Below, piece after piece: positions 48,325-59,907 of a stretch of 64,000 nucleotides of DNA. The DNA is from Verticillium longisporum (taxonomy: Eukaryota > Ascomycota > Sordariomycetes > Glomerellales > Plectosphaerellaceae), in contig JAETXT010000005.1 of assembly GCA_019188255.1 (NCBI GenBank), positions 3,596,001-3,660,000 of the forward strand. Direction: 5' to 3'. A program made the translations under genes and the position numbers. Within the stretch, counting starts at the first letter, position 1. Every line of letters begins with the position of its first letter. A model generated the notes under the pieces. The model saw only the letters and a list, made by a program, of their open reading frames with translations. It did no database searches and was not told where the DNA came from.

Positions 48325-51300
48325 CACGCCAGCCCTTCGATGGTCACGAAACCTCCGAGATGCAGACCGGCAGGACATGACCCTGTGCCATATGCCGGTG
48401 TCGCCGAGAACCTGTAAGTGTTCCTGCGCCACCATGACCCAGCCTCTGGCATCGTACCCAGATAGATAGAATCACACCCGGTTCCCGTATCACTTGGCTT
48501 GTCCTACTTCGCCTCTGTCAGCTGGCTTCCCGATCCAGTCTGTAAGACTCGGAGTGTGAGTCCTGCCCGTGAAAGAGAAATACGACAACATCCCTCCCCC
48601 TATGTAACACGGTCCCCACATCTCCATGCTGTAACACAGAGGCGACATGATCGCCCAGCCGGACGAAAGTACAGGTCGCAGTAGGGAAGGCCAGAAAAAA
48701 AAAGGCTCCTAGACAAAGGGCTTCGGGAACGGGAATACCATGCCCGAAACCCTTGCCATGCCACCACTGTAAAGGGAGGGCCAAAGAGTGTCTGCGTGGT
48801 ATAGTCTCGCCTTATTGCGCCCCACGCTTCGGCAATTCGTGGTGTGAATCGGTAAATCATGACAGGACTGACGTTACCGCCGGATGCGCGTATCAAGCAG
48901 GCAAGCAAGTAAAGCACCGAGGAGTCGAAATCCTGCACCGGGGCCTAGACTCCTCAGGCCACAGGGCCAGACTCCTTCGGACACCGCTTCTCGGTCGCAC
49001 CGCGATACCGTGTCCCGCCCCTCGCCCCTCCTCCTCGGCGAGAGCTACCTGTCGCTGCGCTTCTCGCACGTAATTCGAAAAATGGGTAGTGATGAGCAGC
49101 CTCAGCGCCCAGTACCAAGACCATGGCTGTGGCAAATAAAAGTTTGCGAGACCTTTGCCGAGGCGAGGACCCGGACCGTTCAGCGTTGAGAGATCCGCCC
49201 CTCCAGCGGCCGGAGCTGCAAGGTCCCGAGGGCGGTGGTGACATCGGCCTTCTTCAGCCCGGATGTGCAGAGAGCGCGCTGGCTGAGTTGTCAAAGGCAG
49301 CCGGGCGCCTGCATACCCCCCCTCTCTTGGTCTCCCCCAAACGGAAAGCACTGCGACCATCAATGCAGACATGTCAAGCTGGCCTCGGACTGTTTACGTC
49401 GGGTCGCTCAGGTCGCCGATTTGTGTGACAGGACAAGCTGGGCCGCGCTGTGGGATGGTCCCCGGTTGCAGCTGATTGGTGTGCCCCGGGATCACTTTTC
49501 CTTCTCCTTTCGCCGCCTAGCCCTCCTCGTTCGTCAGGCTGCTTGCTGTCTGCACGTCGCTGGCTACCCAAGTGAGCAGAGAAAGAGAGCCATGTACTGG
49601 CCGTCACGCAGCGTCAAGTAAACGCCGGCAGGTCTAGACACGGGAGAGAGCCTGACCACCGCTCGCTTCCACGGTCAACTGATGGCGATTGGCTCGATGG
49701 CTGAGACAGTCACAAGTAATGCAGGCAGAGGCTGGACATTGCCCCTGCAAAGGGCCCCAAAGACGCCCCCGTTCTGAGCTGTCGCAATACAGGTGCAGAG
49801 GATGGATGGGGTGGGCAGTCAGTCAGTCAGTCGAGGCGTCATGGTGATCAAGCCTTGCCATGCAGGAACGGAAAAGGAAAGCAGCCTGGTAAGGCACGTA
49901 CCTACTACTGTAAGAAAACATGAATACACGAAAAAAACACACAAATAAACACCCCCGTTATGGCGGCAACGGAAGCGCAGCCACCTTGCCAACCGTGCTG
50001 CAGCCTGGTGAGGTGTCTACTGGCTACCGTCTGCTGCTGCTGGTGTCTGCCCACCGGCTGTTGGGGGCCATACGTCAATTTCTCTCAGTGTCTGTAACTT
50101 TAAGCTCTCGTTCCGCGTGCGCAGGCACAGGCGCCGGGGGTCGCTGGCCCCGGCGCTCAGGTCGGTTGGTGTACATGGTACTGTGGCTCGGGCGCGATCT
50201 CCAGGGTCTCTGCTATGATGACGCGAGCAGCGAACATCCCTGACTCAATACGCCGCATAGTTAGATGAGATATCAGAGCGAAAAACGATCGTGGTTAGGA
50301 TTGACATGGTGAACAGGGGGTCCCGGAGTGGATCGTTTCTTGGACGAGGAGCCCGCCGCAAGCCGTATCCCTGAGAAAAAAAGGAGAGGAGAGTGGGCTC
50401 GAGCGCAAGCACCCAGATAAACAAATGTCAAGATGCAGGGGCAACGTGATTAGCTTATGCGAGTGCCTGTCGAGTTCCTTTTTTGACCACACCGCCCGCC
50501 CATATACGCGCACGTGGCAGCCGGGGCCCTGCTTTGGATTCCAATTTCCCAAGCCCGGAGAAAGCATGTTGCTTGCTGGGCCATCATGGCAGATGATGCC
50601 ACGGGGGGGCCTTCTCGGGACTCTGCCACTGTGCGCCGCAAACTACCGACAGATGTCGTGCCCGAGATGATCACGCCGTTCCGAGTGTGCGGAAATAACC
50701 ATGGCTTACTCTGAGATACCTAAAAGTGACGAGAGGGGGCGTGTTGCGGGACGGGGCGCGAGAGCTCGTACATCTCGCGTTACATAGTAGCATCTCAATT
50801 ACGGTCAAACGCTCAAAAAGCCATGTATCAACCCCATCTCCTACCACGGGCTAGGCAAGTTTCTTCTAGTGTCTCTTATTAGGGAAGGGGGGCAGCGCAG
50901 AAGGTCTTTGATCGCCACGGATGGGTTGCCAAGTTTGGCGTCTTGCGATTGAACTCGAGCTACATGTCGCGTGGTTCAACGAGTCAGCCGTCTGGAGCTC
51001 CCCGTGATGCCCTGTGTTGAGATGAATAATACAGAAAAGGGCGACGGGGTCCATTGAGGGTGTGGGTTCAACGGGGCGGCGGCGTTGTATCCGGTCCTTG
51101 AGCTTGACGGGGTGGCAGAAGGCCTCCAAGCGGACGATGCCAGCGCCAACGCCAGCGCCAGAGCTATCCACCGAGCTCCGCCAACACTCGAAAGCTCGTG
51201 GCTGGCTTGTCAAGATCGGTGCAGGGTTGACGGAAGCGAGATGAGGAGGGAACGGGTTCCTCCTGGCAAAGGACAACAAGAGGGAACGAACCATCTTGGG

Positions 51301-54300
51301 CCCCCCTCTTCTCCGTTGCCGACTGTTTTTACCACTGGTGTGTCCTTGGGCCGGTCCAGCGCACAAGCGTATGCCGCCCAATGAACGGCTGCTCCTAAGC
51401 TGTCCGTCGACGGCCATCTGAGACATGCGTCGCCGCTTAAACCACATCGTAACCCGCCATTGTGCGCAAGTTTGAAGACATGCGAGTGTGTTGTCCCCTT
51501 TTTCCTCTCCTCTTGCTACGCTGGCGTGTGCGCCATTTTAGCAACGGGCCTGGACCTCAAGGTCAGTAGTAGATGACTCTCGTCAGCCTGCCATGACCAG
51601 ACTCTGGCTCTGCGTTATCCAGGGTCGCGAGATGTGATGCGGCCATCGTCTGTCCCGGCGCCTTGGTCCAACCAGCGTGCTGGGTTCAGATTGTAGCCTG
51701 GCGTGGAGCGTCCCTGGCCATGAGCGCTAGAACACAACGGGGCCAGCAGCCGGGCATGTTCTGTCTCGTTGAAAACCCTGCAGAATGCGAAATCTCTCAT
51801 GTCTCGCTGGCCCATTCGCAGGTTTTGACATTGCGACGTGAGATCAGAATGGGCATCTTGATCGGCCATCGAATACCTCGTGCTAGTGGCCAGGGGAATG
51901 TCGTGACAGATTCGGGGGTTCGAAGTGAGCATCGAGGGTCGAGCCTTGCACAGAGGCGGTCTGTGCATGGGTATGGCACAGGCGTTCAATGTACCTGAAC
52001 CCCAAGGTACTGTCAACTACTTGGTCCCTTTGCTGGCAGGGGTTGGGCGGTCAAGATGGTTCCTCTGGAGAACATATCGCCACTCGACAGGTGCTGGGCC
52101 TTTTCGGCAAGCAATCCACGACTCGTACTCTGCTGTTCTGAATATGCCAATCCTCTCATGTTGCTCTTCAAGCAGTAGGAGATGGATCCTTGGCCTGGGT
52201 CGCGGTGGTCGCGATGCCCCAGTTATGGCTTACAAGTCGCCACCAAGATCAGCAGCACCACCCGTGTAAACTCCCGGAAGAGTCATATCCGGACGACATA
52301 CATCCACCAAAGGGCGGGATAGGTGTCGGCGGCAATCGACGCGTTAATAGGTGACAGCTCAAAAGCGGCAGCAAGTGACAGTCAGTTGAAGGATCGTCGA
52401 GGAGCCGATGCAGCCAAATTATCTCGTGGCCCAGCCCAGTAACTCTACTGTCGTTTGCCAGATGTGCTTGCCTTTATTAGGGTGAGTCGATATGGACCTA
52501 ATAAAACTGTGGTGACTACCCCCACGCCATTCTCATGGCCAACAGTAGGAGCAAGTGCTGACCACTTCGTCGCATCAGAGCGGCACGGCGTTTTGGTGGC
52601 TCCCATCGAAGGTACCCTATATTGCACATCTTAAGGTCGAGGACGGCCAAACCAGAACCGCGGGCTGTCGAGTGCTGGCCAATGTGCGGGGATGCAGTAG
52701 CGCTACAACGCGGTGATGGAAGTGGCACGCTCGTCCGAAGTGGAAAACAGTGCTCCGCTTCGGTACTACTCTGGTGATAGAGAGCACGATGTCACCATTA
52801 CCCGGACCGGATTTTCATAAAGTCTGGCGTGGCCCGTCGAGCTGACGCTGTCAGCACGCTTTGATGGAAGACAACCGCTGAATGTCAGGTATAACCTGGT
52901 GAGAAACGTTCTCTTGCGGCCGAACATGTGGCATCGACAAACGTCGAGCTAGACTGGTTCTCGCGATGGCGTCGGCGACAGGGATCTGCCCACAATCCGT
53001 TTTGGAATAGTGTGACGCGGGACTGGCGGTGTCCGAACGGCTTCGAGCTATGGCACTAAAAGAATTCGCCCAGGGAAATGGCTACTAAACTTTTATGATG
53101 CTCTCCTTTGTTTCCTAACGCCCCAGCTATCAGGCTTGCTCGCTTCCCGAATCTTGGGTACTCGACGAGGAACGGCGTGAGATCCTGCTGAGGTACATCG
53201 ACACAGTAGGCCGCAGTATCGTTACCCAATGACGGGTGATTGACATGCGGGCGAAAAATTGGTCCGAGGACAGAAATAGCACCCCCTGTCTCTATGCATA
53301 TCCCGTGCAACCTGGACTGGCGATGATCAGGCGGGTAGCCCCCCTCTTTGGGATGCTGATGAAGGCAACACTGAACCCCCCCCTCCCCCCAAATGCACAG
53401 GAAGGAACTTTGGGACAGTGTTTGAGGTCTTGTTAGAATCGCGATCGCAGTATGGCATCCCCATCTTTTTGTGTGTGCGCGTGTGTGTATTGTGCACGCG
53501 AGAGAATGAGGGAGAGCCGGCACAGACAACCCCTGCTGGACAGAAGCCGCTCTGATGACAGTCCGTTCGAGTCAACCACGCGGGCTAACAAGCTGACAGA
53601 ATCCCGCAGCTGACACGCCGGGGAGCTGGCCAGGTACGATTCAGAGAAAAGTGTTCTAGCAGCAAGCAAAACAGTTGAAGAATTAGCGTTTGGAAAGTAC
53701 TTTTTGGCTGCGGGAACGGAGATTGCGCAGCTGTTCGTGGAGCACAACGTCATTCGCTGAGCTGAATGTCTTGACTGCATGTTGTCCGAGTTCATTGGTG
53801 GTGCAGGACAGCTGCGCTGACCTGGTCGCTTGGATGCAGAGACGGTTTCCCCGGCGGATGGCCACGGTTCCATCACCATCATTGTTGGATTATCAACTCC
53901 CCTCTGCCAATCCCCGGATCTATTCTGTTGTTAATCAGCAACATGACCTTGAACCCTAAAAGTCCCACCTATGCTGCCTACTTCTGGTCTGCTTGCTTGC
54001 AAGTCCCACGAAAGCAGGGCCCCCCCGCTTGTCTAGAGGTGAGAGAAGGGGTATGGGCGGCAGTAGCGCATACCAGGATCAAGGGGGGGACGGGGAACGG
54101 GGGGCAGGACAGGGACCGCTTGCGCGAGCGAATGAATGGATACGATATCTGGATGCTGCGGGGCGACTTGAGAGTAAGTGCCCGGTGTGGATGGTCAGGG
54201 CAGGACCCGTTCCGCGACGGGGTCGAAGAAAACCGCAAAGGTGGTCGAGGTGGCTCCATTCGTCTTGACGATGGACACAAAGGGGAGGTCAAAACTAAAA

Positions 54301-57190
54301 AGCCGGTGGCTCCGGGCATATGCTCCGGGGCCACCTCCCCATGCATGGGAAAGGATATCTGGCGATGCAGGTCTGATCAAAAGGGTCGGCCAGGCTTCAT
54401 TCCGTCGCTGAAGGTTGCAACTTGCGACTGGGAGACAAGACAACTGGCTGGTTCCTGACGATCGATGACGCCGGAGAAGACGTGGTTGGTAGTTGCTATG
54501 CTTGCCGTTCGCGCTAGGTGAGCTGGTGGTGAGTAAGGCAACGAATGATTGATGCGTCTGCCACTTGAAAGGACCCATACACGAGACACCGACCGACCAA
54601 CCGACAGGCTCTGGCCAAAGGCCAATGTGCACATCGTAGGGCGCTCTCTGGGGCAATGGCATATGGCACAAAAGGAACAGCTGACGACAGTCGTGAGAGG
54701 ATTGGCAGAGCGATATTGTTCGACCGGCTCGGATGCAACTGACTCCTCAGGTCTTCTGACAAGGAAGGCTGGCTGCAGTGTGGCAGAGCACGACAGGGCC
54801 AGGGCCAGGGCCAAGGCATTGTAACAGGACAGACAGGGCTGGGTGTCAGGCGGCCACAGCCTCGTTGCAGCGTTGCAGCCGCTTGCTTGAGCCGAACATG
54901 AAGGTTTCCGTCCAGTGCTGCAAGCCCATGACCCGGGTCGAAAGTATGGATGGGACGGAATGAGATGGGGGTCAGTGGAGGCGGGGAAGAAGAAATGGGG
55001 AGGAGGAAGCGCAAAGGACTTATTGCCGCGGCAGACGAGCGAGAAGGAGATGAGGCGCGCTGGGGGGAACTCTTTTTTCTTTGTGTATCTCTCCTGGGCA
55101 GGTTTTAGGACAAAGCTTGCGGCGGATAGTGCAGCTGCCTCTGTCAATGCCTCGACTTTGCATGAAGGTGAGGAGGTAACCATGATGTCGCTGAAGAAGC
55201 AAGGCGGGGACGGGGAAGAGCAAGAAAGGAAGGCATGGTACAAGAGGGAGAAGAGGTGCTTGCAGTGTGTCGCCCGGGTAAGCCTGCCTGCCTTGCCATC
55301 ACGATGACCGGTGCGGTTCCCGGGTTCCTGGGGGGTTGTTTCCCACCTGTTCAGCGACAGGCTGACAGCACCCACTCGGTTGTACCTACCTTACCTCAAC
55401 AGACGAAAGAGGCTGTGATGCGAATTGCCAGGGACGGGAAGGAGCAATGGGCAGCAGATGGTGGTGGGCCAGTGACGGGGAGGCAAGTCAGACCAAGTCT
55501 GAACAGGTCAGAGCTCACAGAGGTGGGGAAAAGCCAAGACTGACGATTTGATAGCCCCTGCCAGCTGATCCAAATGGCGGCTTGGGCGTCTTGCCGTGAT
55601 GATTCCATTTGGACATGGCCAGGGCCATCCTGTCACTCCCCAACTTTTGTTGTCAGCGGCACTCAGTCAGTCAACAGGATCGAGGCGACGCCCTCATCAC
55701 CACCGCCCAATTGACGAATCAATAAAGTCCGCTAATTATGAGCTCCCTCATCTCCATCGCGGCCCAAAAGGCAACACTGAGCAAATGCTCATAAAAAAAA
55801 AGAACATGATGCCCCTAAGCCTCGGCCTCGGTCTGCAGAGGAGACAAGGTCGTTGCCGTTGCTTCGGATGATCGACTGCCGAACAGCCACGACCTTTCCT
55901 AAGAAGCAGCGATCACCAATTGCTTCTGTCTTGGAGGCTCAGCAAAGAAGAGCACGGCTCAGCTCCTCTTGGTCATCCGTCAAAGACGTTTGTCGGTTCG
56001 AATCGGATCGCCCTCGATGATCGACTGGTTGCCAATTCCGCCATTTGTTCTTGTCGGTTGCACGCTGTGCGCCGTCCAACCCTGCCGGGTCAGGGCAGCC
56101 AGTTCTGGTTTGGCCTGGCCTGGTTCGGTCCCGGCCGGTTCGGTGCCATCCCTCGTCATCATCGCCCGTCAACCCATCAGCCATCACCACCACCACCACC
56201 CACCACCAAAACCCACTTCAGCCAAGGCACCCTGATCACCCATCACCTGGCCACCCCAAGGCGCGCCCACTCCGACGTCAAGTCCGCCTCCCTGGCCCCT
56301 ATGGCCCCTATGGCCCCTATGGCCCCTATGGCCCTTTTGGCTGGTCTGGCTGGGTTAATCTGACGATAGCCTCCCTCGTCCCGTCCCGGTACCATCTCAT
56401 CACCATCGAAACGCGTCGCGGTTCGATGGACACGCTACCACGATGATTGGGCTCTTTATAGGACGACTCGAACCGCGTCGAGGTGCCCCTGGACTACTCT
56501 TCTCCTTGATCACGTCGCGCGTTTGGCGTTTGGCGTTTGGCGTTCTCCCCCGCCAACCCTCAGGCAACTCGCATCCTGGGACTATCTTACGATCAATATG
56601 TCTTGCCTCCCCCTCGCCCCGTTCTGCTCGCCCTCGCCGCGACCTGCCGGCCCCTCTTTGATCAATCCCTATCGCTGGGCATCGTTCGGCCTATCTTCAG
56701 CTAGCAAGGCAGGGGACCGCTGTCCAGCTCCTCGTGTGGCACCGTCAAGGGGCAGAGTGTGGGTGGCCCAGGAGTCTGCAGAAGCCAGGATCAGGGGGGT
56801 TCGCTCGGAGTGGGCCATGCCCACCACTTTGCCCATACCCTGTTCCTTTCTGCCGCCTTTTCTGGTGGCCTGCTCGGAGCAGCAGGACAGGACACCAACA
56901 AGCAGCACGAAGCCAGCCTGAGCCCAGGACCAAGCCGAAGCCCCAAGCCCGAGCCAGCCCAGCATGAGCGAACGCGCGCGCATGGTGCGGGTGCCATGCG
57001 CTGTGCTGTCCCGCCCTGGGCAGCAGACCGGAAGATTAGGGATGAGGTCGCCTGCTGGTGGTGGTCCTGGTGGTGGTCCTGCAGGCCTGTAAGTCCCTGC
57101 CTGTTGCTTGGTGCCTTGGGCTGACTTTCTGGGTCTGCCATCCCCGCCCGCCCACCTCGTCTTGCCTTGCCTGTCCAAGGTCGTCACCAC
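48325..57190. other. Gene-free stretch of about 8.9 kb upstream of htf1
   Basis: No coding gene is supported. A 332-codon minus ORF at 54377-55375 is the longest; it is Ser/Pro/Cys/Arg-rich, without any domain, and I treat it as chance. Small repeats include a (GTCA)n tract near 49817-49832 and GGCCCCTAT x4 at 56294-56329. Long upstream regions are typical of fungal developmental regulators, so part of this is probably htf1 control DNA. A GTAAGT at 57091 followed by CTGAC near 57120 could start a 5' UTR intron. Confidence 0.5.
56294..56329. repeat. Four exact 9-bp tandem repeats
   Basis: GGCCCCTAT repeated four times without change, followed by a decayed copy (GGCCCTTTT). It lies about 1.7 kb upstream of the htf1 ATG. 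Confidence 0.9.
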
Positions 57191-58063
57191 ATGTACTCCC
57201 TGGTCGAGTACAAGGTCGCTCTACCTAGGTAACTTCACCTCAATCTAACACGATCTCCTCCCGTCAAGGGCAGACCCCCTACGTGCCCCTGGTGCCGCCC
57301 TGCCGCCACCCCAGCGCCTACCGCAGCACAGCGCACCCCCAACGCACCCCCAACGCACCCCAGTGCACCCCAGCGCTCTAGTTGGTCCCCCCCTTTCCCC
57401 CCCAGCGTGCACCTTACCACCGCGCGACTTACACCCACGTCCCTCACAGACCACAGACCAAAGTCGCACACACTTGGTCTGTGATACATCAGCTTCTCAC
57501 CCCCCCCGTTTACCCGTTGCGCTCCGTCCACCTCACCTCCTGACTTTCCACCCTCTGCTCCTTGTTTTTCCCTGTTTGAGGTTCTTTCAAACGACTGAGG
57601 GTCTCCTTTACAGGGAAAGGCGCATCGTACCTTGATCTGGGGGAACACGTTTGGCAGTCTTCTGTCTCACTCTATCCGTACCCTTCCCTCACCCTTCTTC
57701 CCTACCCTTCCTCCTAGCCCGCCCTTCCGAAGCTTCGTCCAGGTCCGACTCTGTCTTAACCTCGACGAGTCCCCCATCGATCCTCTTCTTGAAACGACTC
57801 GAGAGCCTGCTCTTCCAACACAACCACCACACTCATTATCAAACCCGAAACTTCACCAGCCTTTTGGACGCCTTACCGACCCTCAGTCTTTCTTTCAAAT
57901 AGGATTCGACACGAGCAACCAGCTACACAGCTTGAGACTACCTTCAGTGTCTCGTGTTTTCCACCACGCTCGTTGCCCCATCGTGTGTCAAGGCATCCTG
58001 CTTCAACCACACCCAACCCCGACTCTGCCCGGACTACCCGCCTTCGGGGCACAAGCCGTCACC
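57191..58063 (+). promoter_or_regulatory. ATG-free pyrimidine-rich htf1 leader
   Basis: From just after the ATG at 57191 to the htf1 start at 58064 there is no ATG on the plus strand in any frame, whereas CAT (an ATG on the other strand) occurs about six times. The segment is C/T-rich, with 12-bp CGCACCCCCAAC-like repeats at about 57331-57370 and CT tracts at 57655-57720. This is what a long transcribed 5' UTR kept free of upstream starts would look like. Confidence 0.6.
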
Positions 58064-59907
58064 ATGAATTACTTTACAAACTATCCCGTCTACCAGTACA
58101 GCTCCTACAACAATGGACAATATCCCTCGAACACCGCCCTGCAGTATCAGGTCAACGCTGAAGCTTGGAGACGCCATGCCATGATCCAGCACGGCGCAAG
58201 GACCACCGAGACGAAACCCAGGCTAGCTAAGGATGAAGTTGACAAGCTGGAGCGCGAGTTTCAGAGGAACCACAAGCCCAACAGCAGCTTGAAGAAGCAG
58301 CTTGCTGAGGAGATGCGGGTGGATATTGCAAGAATCAACGTACTGACCCCCCTCAACTCGAATCACGTCCCACAGGCCCGCACATCTCGCTGACATGTTT
58401 GCAGAACTGGTTTCAAAACAGACGAGCCAAGGCTAAGCAGGAGAAACGCACCCAAGAGAACGAGGCTCGCCGACAGTCGGAGCAAGCGGCGGATCAGCCA
58501 AACCAGGACGTGGTGAAGGAGTACTATCCTGACGACGACCATCACGATGACCTTCGTCCATCAGCCGCCCCTTTCCCTTCCATGGACTCGTCTGCGAGCC
58601 CTGAACCCACCGAGACCGCAGACATGCCTCTGGACGGACCCAGCGAGTCGAATATCGAATTGGACACGGACAGCACATCGCCTACGTCTTCCACTTTCCA
58701 AGCGCCTGAGCAGAACTTCAACGACTTCTCATCAACAGACGGCATGTTCTACCCCCCACAGTCGCCCTGCGACTTTTCTTCTATCTCATCAGTCGAGATG
58801 CCCGAGCAGCAAGGACCCGGGCCCCTAACCCTCTCCATTCCAACCCACTACGCCTCAACAGCCCCAGAATCATCGACGGGCTCGTCATACACCGGTTTTC
58901 AAAGCATGTCGAGCGGCGTCGACATGGATGATTCCATGAGTGCCTTTGCCTCACGATATGGCTCCGTCAATCTAGACGAGACTCAGGCTCGCAGTGCGGA
59001 TGCTATGAAGTACGAGCACCTGTCGCCAGATTCTGCACAGTCACCTATGTCGGGTATCCCCAGCCTTCACCTCAAATCTCCGCCCGTGGACATTGCCAGT
59101 CGGCGCAACACGAAGCGGCCCGCTCAGCTCGGAACTGGATGCATGCGAAGCTTCTCATACAACCAAGCTGGCATGAAGACGGGGATGGAGATGCCGCGTC
59201 GCTCGGAGCCCCCGAGCCCCATGCGTCGTGTTGCCTCTGCTACGGGCAGCCTTCCTCGAGGAATTCAGAAGCCCGTGAGCGCGACGCCGCGGTCTCCCAT
59301 GTACTTTGACCGCAACCAAGAGAACCTACTGCTTCAGATGGCGGCGCGTACCCCAGTGGCAACCGGGCCGCACTGCTCAGCGGCGCCGCCGACACCCAAC
59401 ACGCCAGTCATTATCGACACGCAAGCCACCAGGGAGCACACCGCGTCATCCTCCGCTTCTGAGGAGGATAAGCGGTACACATTCCAGGGCGGGCTTCCCT
59501 CTGCGCAGTTCCACATGGATCCCACCATGCGCACGCCGCCTGATACACCCGGCGTCATGAGCAACTTCTCCGGCGTCATGTTTCCCAACACACACTTACA
59601 AACCAACTTTGACTACAGCGGCCTTTCTGATGAGCCTCTGGTAACCCCGGGCCTTGGTGGATTTGAAGCAGAGTTTCCAGTCATGCCCGCTAGCCTCCCA
59701 AGCTACGTCGCTCCAGGCTGTGGGAGCCAGCCCTCAACACCGTCATACCCACCCGCCAACATGGGTCCGGCTTTCTTTCCATCGTACCAGGGAGGCAATG
59801 CCGAGTATAACTGGTGCGATGCTTCCTTGAAAGCGTCTCACGACCAGTCCCGATCCAGGAACTTTCAGTTCACCAACATGACGGCGCAAGATTTCCATGC
59901 CGAGTAG
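58064..59907 (+). CDS. htf1: Homeobox transcription factor, Htf1 type
   Basis: Probable orthologue of the Htf1/Hox2 regulator needed for conidium formation in Fusarium and Magnaporthe; orthology is inferred. Exons are 58064-58339 and 58405-59907, about 592 residues. The start MNYFTNYPVYQYSSYNN is the first ATG of the frame and sits in a good context (CACCATG). The homeodomain spans about residues 46-105: TKPRLAKDEVDKLEREFQ, NHKPNSSLKKQLAEEM, then ARIN|NWFQNRRAKAKQEKR, with the intron inside recognition helix 3. The rest is Ser/Pro/Thr-rich, disordered and acidic near residues 130-200, likely for activation and protein contacts. It ends TNMTAQDFHAE. No frame break. It faces the sskB gene tail to tail. 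Confidence 0.9.

Noticed and set aside
54377..55375. 332-codon minus ORF
   Set aside because: No domain, odd Ser/Pro/Cys/Arg composition, and overlapping ORFs on the other strand; typical chance ORF in GC-rich DNA upstream of htf1.
55985..56010. GGTTCGAATC as a tRNA B box
   Set aside because: No matching A box, acceptor stem or cloverleaf upstream.
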